A stretch of 64,000 bases of DNA, from the NCBI RefSeq assembly GCF_963662255.1, contig NW_026912196.1, forward strand, positions 198,501 through 262,500, written 5' to 3'. Shown in pieces: positions 1 to 6,895 of this stretch; positions within the stretch are counted from its first letter, which is position 1; every line of letters starts with the position of its first letter. A program made the position numbers and the translations under genes. This DNA is from Cinclus cinclus (Eukaryota > Chordata > Aves > Passeriformes > Cinclidae). A model generated the notes under the pieces. The model ran no database searches and was not told where the DNA came from. It saw only the letters and a list, made by a program, of their open reading frames with translations.

Positions 1-1379
1 CATGCTCAAGGCATTCATCAGAGCAACACCATGGGGGAAAAGAGGGGGGAACATTGCAGGACAAATTTCTATGCTGGAACAGGATTGTCTGCGAGACAGC
101 TCTCCGCAGCGCTAGTATTTGGCCAGGCTGAAATCAGCGCCACGGGAAGCCAATCTGACAAGCGGAGTGCAACGAGCGCGGCGATATGGGGCCACTTGGC
201 AGGTGGCCGAAGAAAGACGGCTGCCCCGCGAATGGGGTGCCAGAAGGCAAGTTTCAGCAGGGCGTTGCGGGCGAGCTTAATGTGTAGCCGCAGTTGTTCT
301 AGGCGAGATTGTAGCCGAGAAGCTTTCCGTCTCCATTCACGAGACAAGAAAAGCAGAACGCAATGGTCTAGAGGGTTGAGAAGAAAAGTGCTCGTAGCGA
401 GCTCGTTGCGGCAGAAGCGAAAGCCAGGAGCAGCGTGCTCGCTGCGAGAAGTAGACGGCGCTTCGCCTCCTTGGGAAGGAAATGGCGTCTGGGCACGAAC
501 GGCAGCCAGCGAAGCTTCAGAACAGCAGGCTGTTCTGCTCAGCGTACGAGCCTGAAGTGAGTGGCAAGGGCTAAGGGGACAGTCCCAAGGCATCTAGCTT
601 TCCTGCTAGCAATGCCATTTCTACCCTGCTGTGGAAAACATTGTCCTCTGCCCTTCTGCTCCGAGAGGCAGAGAGCACCTCGGCAGACGCAGTGCAGAGG
701 GAAAGGACACACTATCCGAGGGAGCGTGACGCCGCTTAGGCGGGCAAAGCAGAAAGGTGCCGCCCGGCACTGGCTTTGACTCCCTGAGCTTCCTTGCTAG
801 GACAGCAGCTGCCGAAAGCTGGCAACTAGGCTGCCAGAGTGCAGAATGTCGGCGGTCTGGCACGCCTGCTTGCCGAAAGCCAGGATCAGCGAGACAGCGT
901 GCTAGGCTCTGTTTCACAGCACCTTGGAGAACACGCCCTTGAAGAATGCCGTCTCTGTTCCGCAAAAGCTCTGCCACAGTGAAGGTGGAAGAAGCAGCCT
1001 GTGGCCACGGGCAGAGCTGGTCAACAGCTGCGCCTAACTTTCCCAAGCTGCGAGAGCATTCTCAGCCGAGTTCTGCTTTGACAGAGCTATTGCTGAACTT
1101 TTGCAGTCCCGGAGGCTGCTGAAACCAAGGCTGTGTTCTGCCTCTTCATTCTTGCCTTCCTGTGCTCCAGCGAGAAGTGAAGCTCTGGCACGGCATTCAG
1201 CTTTGCCGCCTCTCTGCACGGAAAGCACTAGACAGAACTAGTGTGCTTCGTGCATGCTCTCTCCTCGCTTTTATGGTCACTGCTCTGCTTTTTGCTTGGC
1301 AGCGTTCCAAGGGTCCACGGCATACCTCTCGCACAGCGAGAGGTGGCCGGCGAGGAATATTTGCTGGCTTAAGTCGTTC
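1..1379 (+). repeat. Monomer copy 1, variant G742/C1042
   Basis: This copy defines phase 1-1379. It differs from the majority form at two tracked sites: G at 742 (majority A) and C at 1042 (majority G). The window opens inside the array, so the choice of phase 1 is arbitrary and does not mark a biological unit boundary. Confidence 0.95.
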
Positions 1380-1411
1380 CATGCTCAAGGCATTCATCAG
1401 AGCAACACCAT

Positions 1412-1430
1412 GGGGGAAAAGAGGGGGGAA
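1412..1430 (+). repeat. 19-nt homopurine tract with G5 and G6 runs
   Basis: Phase 33-51 is an uninterrupted purine run made of G5, A4, GA, G6 and AA, directly after the ATG of an NcoI site (CCATGG, phase 29-34). The run lengths are the same in every copy I compared, although such runs are prone to slippage. In copies 5, 9, 11, 21, 28 and 45 the second base is C instead of G (G34C), which breaks the tract and removes the NcoI site. Only two long G runs are present, so a classical four-tract G-quadruplex within one monomer is not supported. Confidence 0.8.
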
Positions 1431-1467
1431 CATTGCAGGACAAATTTCTATGCTGGAACAGGATTGT

Positions 1468-1488
1468 CTGCGAGACAGCTCTCCGCAG
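1468..1488. repeat. Inverted repeat, 8 bp with one bulge, 4-nt loop
   Basis: Phase 89-109. CTGC pairs with GCAG and GAGA pairs with TCTC around a CAGC loop, with one unpaired C (phase 105) on the 3' side. No variant hits it in any copy read. It could fold as a hairpin in single-stranded DNA or RNA; whether it does so is unknown. Confidence 0.55.
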
Positions 1489-1568
1489 CGCTAGTATTTG
1501 GCCAGGCTGAAATCAGCGCCACGGGAAGCCAATCTGACAAGCGGAGTGCAACGAGCGCGGCGATATGG

Positions 1569-1587
1569 GGCCACTTGGCAGGTGGCC
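1569..1587. repeat. Inverted repeat GGCCAC / GTGGCC, 7-nt loop
   Basis: Phase 190-208. This is a perfect 6-bp stem around TTGGCAG. It sits in the CpG-dense core, a few bases before variant site 219 (G219T in copies 34 and 39), which is outside the stem. Confidence 0.6.
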
Positions 1588-1896
1588 GAAGAAAGACGGC
1601 TGCCCCGCGAATGGGGTGCCAGAAGGCAAGTTTCAGCAGGGCGTTGCGGGCGAGCTTAATGTGTAGCCGCAGTTGTTCTAGGCGAGATTGTAGCCGAGAA
1701 GCTTTCCGTCTCCATTCACGAGACAAGAAAAGCAGAACGCAATGGTCTAGAGGGTTGAGAAGAAAAGTGCTCGTAGCGAGCTCGTTGCGGCAGAAGCGAA
1801 AGCCAGGAGCAGCGTGCTCGCTGCGAGAAGTAGACGGCGCTTCGCCTCCTTGGGAAGGAAATGGCGTCTGGGCACGAACGGCAGCCAGCGAAGCTT

Positions 1897-1916
1897 CAGA
1901 ACAGCAGGCTGTTCTG
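1897..1916. repeat. Inverted repeat CAGAACAGC / GCTGTTCTG, 2-nt spacer
   Basis: Phase 518-537. This is a perfect 9-bp inverted repeat with only AG between the arms, so a real hairpin would open the innermost pair or pairs. It directly follows the 8-bp palindrome GAAGCTTC (phase 511-518), giving two adjacent symmetric elements. It is unchanged in all copies read. A 9-bp arm match at this spacing is unlikely by chance in a 1.4-kb sequence. Confidence 0.7.
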
Positions 1917-1933
1917 CTCAGCGTACGAGCCTG

Positions 1934-1941
1934 AAGTGAGT
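1934..1941 (+). promoter_or_regulatory. 5' splice-site-like sequence AA|GTGAGT (speculative)
   Basis: Phase 555-562 reads AA followed by GTGAGT, matching the intron side of the metazoan 5' splice consensus, with A instead of G at the last exon base. It is present in all copies. Together with the pyrimidine tract and CAG at phase 1136-1170 it would define a 614-nt intron and a 765-nt exon crossing the monomer boundary. There is no evidence that the array is transcribed, so this is only a sequence resemblance. Confidence 0.2.
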
Positions 1942-2135
1942 GGCAAGGGCTAAGGGGACAGTCCCAAGGCATCTAGCTTTCCTGCTAGCAATGCCATTTC
2001 TACCCTGCTGTGGAAAACATTGTCCTCTGCCCTTCTGCTCCGAGAGGCAGAGAGCACCTCGGCAGACGCAGTGCAGAGGGAAAGGACACACTATCCGAGG
2101 GAGCGTGACGCCGCTTAGGCAGGCAAAGCAGAAAG

Positions 2136-2149
2136 GTGCCGCCCGGCAC
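2136..2149. repeat. Inverted repeat GTGCCG / CGGCAC, 2-nt spacer
   Basis: Phase 757-770. This is a perfect 6-bp stem with CC between the arms, or 5 bp with a GCCC loop. It lies between variant sites 742 and 782 and is itself unchanged in all copies read. Confidence 0.6.
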
Positions 2150-2197
2150 TGGCTTTGACTCCCTGAGCTTCCTTGCTAGGACAGCAGCTGCCGAAAG

Positions 2198-2216
2198 CTG
2201 GCAACTAGGCTGCCAG
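2198..2216. repeat. Inverted repeat CTGGCA / TGCCAG, 7-nt loop
   Basis: Phase 819-837. This is a perfect 6-bp stem around ACTAGGC. It is invariant in the copies read. Confidence 0.6.
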
Positions 2217-2514
2217 AGTGCAGAATGTCGGCGGTCTGGCACGCCTGCTTGCCGAAAGCCAGGATCAGCGAGACAGCGTGCTAGGCTCTGTTTCACAGCA
2301 CCTTGGAGAACACGCCCTTGAAGAATGCCGTCTCTGTTCCGCAAAAGCTCTGCCACAGTGAAGGTGGAAGAAGCAGCCTGTGGCCACGGGCAGAGCTGGT
2401 CAACAGCTGCGCCTAACTTTGCCAAGCTGCGAGAGCATTCTCAGCCGAGTTCTGCTTTGACAGAGCTATTGCTGAACTTTTGCAGTCCCGGAGGCTGCTG
2501 AAACCAAGGCTGTG

Positions 2515-2549
2515 TTCTGCCTCTTCATTCTTGCCTTCCTGTGCTCCAG
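2515..2549 (+). promoter_or_regulatory. Long pyrimidine tract ending in CAG, 3' splice-site-like (speculative)
   Basis: Phase 1136-1170 is about 35 nt of mostly C and T ending in CCAG, the shape of a strong metazoan 3' splice site. A second, weaker tract with T5 and ending GGCAG lies at phase 1281-1302 (2660-2681). The region is the pyrimidine-rich counterpart of the purine-rich phase 340-400, so the two ends of the monomer have opposite strand bias. Function is unproven; a pyrimidine tract in a satellite can also be chance or a nucleosome-positioning feature. Confidence 0.25.
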
Positions 2550-2604
2550 CGAGAAGTGAAGCTCTGGCACGGCATTCAGCTTTGCCGCCTCTCTGCACGG
2601 AAAG

Positions 2605-2622
2605 CACTAGACAGAACTAGTG
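2605..2622. repeat. Inverted repeat CACTAG / CTAGTG containing SpeI, variable closing base
   Basis: Phase 1226-1243. This is a perfect 6-bp stem with loop ACAGAA. The next outer pair is G1225 with base 1244, which is T (G-T wobble) in most copies and C (Watson-Crick) in 14 copies: 3, 4, 5, 9, 20, 21, 23, 25, 28, 32, 33, 38, 40 and 45. The common T1244C variant therefore lengthens the stem by one pair. It is also a CpG/TpG change, so mutation alone could explain it. Confidence 0.6.
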
Positions 2623-2702
2623 TGCTTCGTGCATGCTCTCTCCTCGCTTTTATGGTCACTGCTCTGCTTTTTGCTTGGCAGCGTTCCAAGGGTCCACGGC
2701 AT

Positions 2703-2723
2703 ACCTCTCGCACAGCGAGAGGT
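2703..2723. repeat. Inverted repeat, 9-bp arms (ACCTCTCGC), loop ACA
   Basis: Phase 1324-1344. This is the longest perfect hairpin with a sterically allowed loop in the monomer. In copies 5, 9, 21, 23, 35, 38 and 40 the CpG transition C1330T changes one C-G pair of the stem to T-G (U-G in RNA). It lies 16 bp before variant site 1360 and close to the arbitrary end of the unit. Confidence 0.7.
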
Positions 2724-2758
2724 GGCCGGCGAGGAATATTTGCTGGCTTAAGTCGTTC

Positions 2759-4137
2759 CATGCTCAAGGCATTCATCAGAGCAACACCATGGGGGAAAAG
2801 AGGGGGGAACATTGCAGGACAAATTTCTATGCTGGAACAGGATTGTCTGCGAGACAGCTCTCCGCAGCGCTAGTATTTGGCCAGGCTGAAATCAGCGCCA
2901 CGGGAAGCCAATCTGACAAGCGGAGTGCAACGAGCGCGGCGATATGGGGCCACTTGGCAGGTGGCCGAAGAAAGACGGCTGCCCCGCGAATGGGGTGCCA
3001 GAAGGCAAGTTTCAGCAGGGCGTTGCGGGCGAGCTTAATGTGTAGCCGCAGTTGTTCTAGGCGAGATTGTAGCCGAGAAGCTTTCCGTCTCCATTCACGA
3101 GACAAGAAAAGCAGAACGCAATGGTCTAGAGGGTTGAGAAGAAAAGTGCTCGTAGCGAGCTCGTTGCGGCAGAAGCGAAAGCCAGGAGCAGCGTGCTCGC
3201 TGCGAGAAGTAGACGGCGCTTCGCCTCCTTGGGAAGGAAATCGCGTCTGGGCACGAACGGCAGCCAGCGAAGCTTCAGAACAGCAGGCTGTTCTGCTCAG
3301 CGTACGAGCCTGAAGTGAGTGGCAAGGGCTAAGGGGACAGTCCCAAGGCATCTAGCTTTCCTGCTAGCAATGCCATTTCTACCCTGCTGTGGAAAACATT
3401 GTCCTTTGCCCTTCTGCTCCGAGAGGCAGAGAGCACCTCGGCAGACGCAGTGCAGAGGGAAAGGACACAGTATCCGAGGGAGCGTGACGCCGCTTAGGCG
3501 GGCAAAGCAGAAAGGTGCCGCCCGGCACTGGCTTTGACTCCCTGAGCTTCCTTGCTAGGACAGCAGCTGCCGAAAGCTGGCAACTAGGCTGCCAGAGTGC
3601 AGAATGTCGGCGGTCTGGCACGCCTGCTTGCCGAAAGCCAGGATCAGCGAGACAGCGTGCTAGGCTCTGTTTCACAGCAACTTGGAGAACACGCCCTTGA
3701 AGAATGCCGTCTCTGTTCCGCAAAAGCTCTGCCACAGTGAAGGTGGAAGAAGCAGCCTGTGGCCACGGGCAGAGCTGGTCAACAGCTGCGCCTAACTTTC
3801 CCAAGCTGCGAGAGCATTCTCAGCCGAGTTCTGCTTTGACAGAGCTATTGCTGAACTTTTGCAGTCCCGGAGGCTGCTGAAACCAAGGCTGTGTTCTGCC
3901 TCTTCATTCTTGCCTTCCTGTGCTCCAGCGAGAAGTGAAGCTCTGGCACGGCATTCAGCTTTGCCGCCTCTCTGCACGGAAAGCACTAGACAGAACTAGT
4001 GCGCTTCGTGCATGCTCTCTCCTCGCTTTTATGGTCACTGCTCTGCTTTTTGCTTGGCAGCGTTCCAAGGGTCCACGGCATACCTCTCGCACAGCGAGAG
4101 GTGGCCGGCGAGGAATATTTGCTGGCTTAAGTCGTTC
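2759..4137 (+). repeat. Monomer copy 3, divergent (7 variants)
   Basis: Variants are C484, T648, G712, G742, A922, C1042 and C1244. T648 (3406) and A922 (3680) were seen in no other copy. C484 (3242) recurs only in copy 38, about 48 kb away. Confidence 0.93.
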
Positions 4138-6895
4138 CATGCTCAAGGCATTCATCAGAGCAACACCATGGGGGAAAAGAGGGGGGAACATTGCAGGACA
4201 AATTTCTATGCTGGAACAGGATTGTCTGCGAGACAGCTCTCCGCAGCGCTAGTATTTGGCCAGGCTGAAATCAGCGCCACGGGAAGCCAATCTGACAAGC
4301 GGAGTGCAACGAGCGCGGCGATATGGGGCCACTTGGCAGGTGGCCGAAGAAAGACGGCTGCCCCGCGAATGGGGTGCCAGAAGGCAAGTTTCAGCAGGGC
4401 GTTGCGGGCGAGCTTAATGTGTAGCCGCAGTTGTTCTAGGCGAGATTGTAGCCGAGAAGCTTTCCGTCTCCATTCACGAGACAAGAAAAGCAGAACGCAA
4501 TGGTCTAGAGGGTTGAGAAGAAAAGTGCTCGTAGCGAGCTCGTTGCGGCAGAAGCGAAAGCCAGGAGCAGCGTGCTCGCTGCGAGAAGTAGACGGCGCTT
4601 CGCCTCCTTGGGAAGGAAATGGCGTCTGGGCACGAACGGCAGCCAGCGAAGCTTCAGAACAGCAGGCTGTTCTGCTCAGCGTACGAGCCTGAAGTGAGTG
4701 GCAAGGGCTAAGGGGACAGTCCCAAGGCATCTAGCTTTCCTGCTAGCAATGCCATTTCTACCCTGCTGTGGAAAACATTGTCCTCTGCCCTTCTGCTCCG
4801 AGAGGCAGAGAGCACCTCGGCAGACGCAGTGCAGAGGGAAAGGACACACTATCCGAGGGAGCGTGACGCCGCTTAGGCGGGCAAAGCAGAAAGGTGCCGC
4901 CCGGCACTGGCTTTGACTCCCTGAGCTTCCTTGCTAGGACAGCAGCTGCCGAAAGCTGGCAACTAGGCTGCCAGAGTGCAGAATGTCGGCGGTCTGGCAC
5001 GCCTGCTTGCCGAAAGCCAGGATCAGCGAGACAGCGTGCTAGGCTCTGTTTCACAGCACCTTGGAGAACACGCCCTTGAAGAATGCCGTCTCTGTTCCGC
5101 AAAAGCTCTGCCACAGTGAAGGTGGAAGAAGCAGCCTGTGGCCACGGGCAGAGCTGGTCAACAGCTGCGCCTAACTTTGCCAAGCTGCGAGAGCATTCTC
5201 AGCCGAGTTCTGCTTTGACAGAGCTATTGCTGAACTTTTGCAGTCCCGGAGGCTGCTGAAACCAAGGCTGTGTTCTGCCTCTTCATTCTTGCCTTCCTGT
5301 GCTCCAGCGAGAAGTGAAGCTCTGGCACGGCATTCAGCTTTGCCGCCTCTCTGCACGGAAAGCACTAGACAGAACTAGTGCGCTTCGTGCATGCTCTCTC
5401 CTCGCTTTTATGGTCACTGCTCTGCTTTTTGCTTGGCAGCGTTCCAAGGGTCCACGGCATACCTCTCGCACAGCGAGAGGTGGCCGGCGAGGAATACTTG
5501 CTGGCTTAAGTCGTTCCATGCTCAAGGCATTCATCAGAGCAACACCATGCGGGAAAAGAGGGGGGAACATTGCAGGACAAATTTCTATGCTGGAACAGGA
5601 TTGTCTGCGAGACAGCTCTCCGCAGCGCTAGTATTTGGCCAGGCTGAAATCAGCGCCACGGGAAGCCAATCTGACAAGCGGAGTGCAACGAGCGCGGCGA
5701 TATGGGGCCACTTGGCAGGTGGCCGAAGAAAGACGGCTGCCCCGCGAATGGGGTGCCAGAAGGCAAGTTTCAGCAGGGCGTTGCGGGCGAGCTTAATGTG
5801 TAGCCGCAGTTGTTCTAGGCGAGATTGTAGCCGAGAAGCTTTCCGTCTCCATTCACGAGACAAGAAAAGCAGAACGCAATGGTCTAGAGGGTTGAGAAGA
5901 AAAGTGCTCGTAGCGAGCTCGTTGCGGCAGAAGCGAAAGCCAGGAGCAGCGTGCTCGCTGCGAGAAGTAGACGGCGCTTCGCCTCCTTGGGAAGGAAATG
6001 GCGTCTGGGCACGAACGGCAGCCAGCGAAGCTTCAGAACAGCAGGCTGTTCTGCTCAGCGTACGAGCCTGAAGTGAGTGGCAAGGGCTAAGGGGACAGTC
6101 CCAAGGCATCTAGCTTTCCTGCTAGCAATGCCATTTCTACCCTGCTGTGGAAAACATTGTCCTCTGCCCTTCTGCTCCGAGAGGCAGAGAGCACCTCGGC
6201 AGACGCAGTGCAGAGGGAAAGGACACAGTATCCGAGGGAGCGTGACGCCGCTTAGGCGGGCAAAGCAGAAAGGTGCCGCCCGGCACTGGCTTTGACTCCC
6301 TGAGCTTCCTTGCTAGGACAGCAGCTGCCGAAAGCTGGCAACTAGGCTGCCAGAGTGCAGAATGTCGGCGGTCTGGCACGCCTGCTTGCCGAAAGCCAGG
6401 ATCAGCGAGACAGCGTGCTAGGCTCTGTTTCACAGCACCTTGGAGAACACGCCCTTGAAGAATGCCGTCTCTGTTCCGCAAAAGCTCTGCCACAGTGAAG
6501 GTGGAAGAAGCAGCCTGTGGCCACGGGCAGAGCTGGTCAACAGCTGCGCCTAACTTTGCCAAGCTGCGAGAGCATTCTCAGCCGAGTTCTGCTTTGACAG
6601 AGCTATTGCTGAACTTTTGCAGTCCCGGAGGCTGCTGAAACCAAGGCTGTGTTCTGCCTCTTCATTCTTGCCTTCCTGTGCTCCAGCGAGAAGTGAAGCT
6701 CTGGCACGGCATTCAGCTTTGCCGCCTCTCTGCACGGAAAGCACTAGACAGAACTAGTGCGCTTCGTGCATGCTCTCTCCTCGCTTTTATGGTCACTGCT
6801 CTGCTTTTTGCTTGGCAGCGTTCCAAGGGTCCACGGCATACCTCTTGCACAGCGAGAGGTGGCCGGCGAGGAATACTTGCTGGCTTAAGTCGTTC
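4138..6895 (+). repeat. Monomer copies 4-5, recurrent dimer module
   Basis: Copy 4 carries G742, C1244 and C1360. Copy 5 carries C34, G712, G742, C1244, T1330 and C1360. The identical pair occurs again as copies 20-21 (26202-28959), 22,064 bp downstream, and copy 5 alone matches copy 9. This suggests that a block of two monomers was copied together. Confidence 0.93.

Larger units (their letters stand above)
1500..1939. other. CpG-dense, low-variation core of the monomer
   Basis: I counted 37 CpG dinucleotides by eye in these 440 bp (phase 121-560), against about 41 in the other 939 bp of the monomer. That is close to the number expected from base content, so CpG is not depleted here. The segment also lies inside the part of the monomer with almost no shared variants. 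Only one CpG transition was seen in it across 46 copies (C328T in copy 31). This looks like a CpG island repeated once per monomer. Its methylation state and any promoter role are unknown, and no TATA box or clear GC box is visible inside it. Confidence 0.6.
1380..2758 (+). repeat. Monomer copy 2, majority form (reference copy)
   Basis: This is the first copy with the majority state at every tracked site: G34, G219, C315, C328, C361, G484, C648, C712, A729, A742, C782, C922, G1042, G1052, T1090, T1107, G1172, T1215, T1244, C1261, G1313, C1330, T1360. The same state is found in copies 7, 12-17, 19, 22, 24, 26, 29, 30, 41-43 and 46. Internal elements of the monomer are annotated once, on this copy; add multiples of 1379 for the others. 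Confidence 0.95.

Noticed and set aside
435..443. U6 snRNA-like start GTGCTCGCT
   Set aside because: Only nine bases match. None of the downstream conserved U6 sequence follows.
739..744. GC-box-like GGCGGG controlled by site 742
   Set aside because: The flanks do not fit the Sp1 consensus well, and the majority of copies (24 of 46) have A742, which destroys it.
1..1379. 5S rRNA, tRNA or other small RNA gene in each repeat unit
   Set aside because: I found no 5S sequence, no tRNA B-box with cloverleaf arms, and no U1 or U2 core.
1..1379. CENP-B box
   Set aside because: No segment on either strand fits the TTCG, A and CGGG spacing of the 17-bp consensus. TTCG and CCCG occurrences lack the required partner bases.
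1..1379. Hammerhead ribozyme, as in some satellite RNAs
   Set aside because: No CUGANGA core with the matching GAAA and cleavage-site stems is present on the plus strand.
1254..1934. 226-codon plus-strand open frame (and its 174- and 110-codon relatives) as a tandem multigene family
   Set aside because: It has no recognisable domain, signal peptide or membrane segment, and its composition is the Arg/Ser/Ala-rich type expected of translated GC-rich DNA. Eight of nine variants change an amino acid or add a stop, so there is no sign of purifying selection. Several other frames in the same monomer are equally open.
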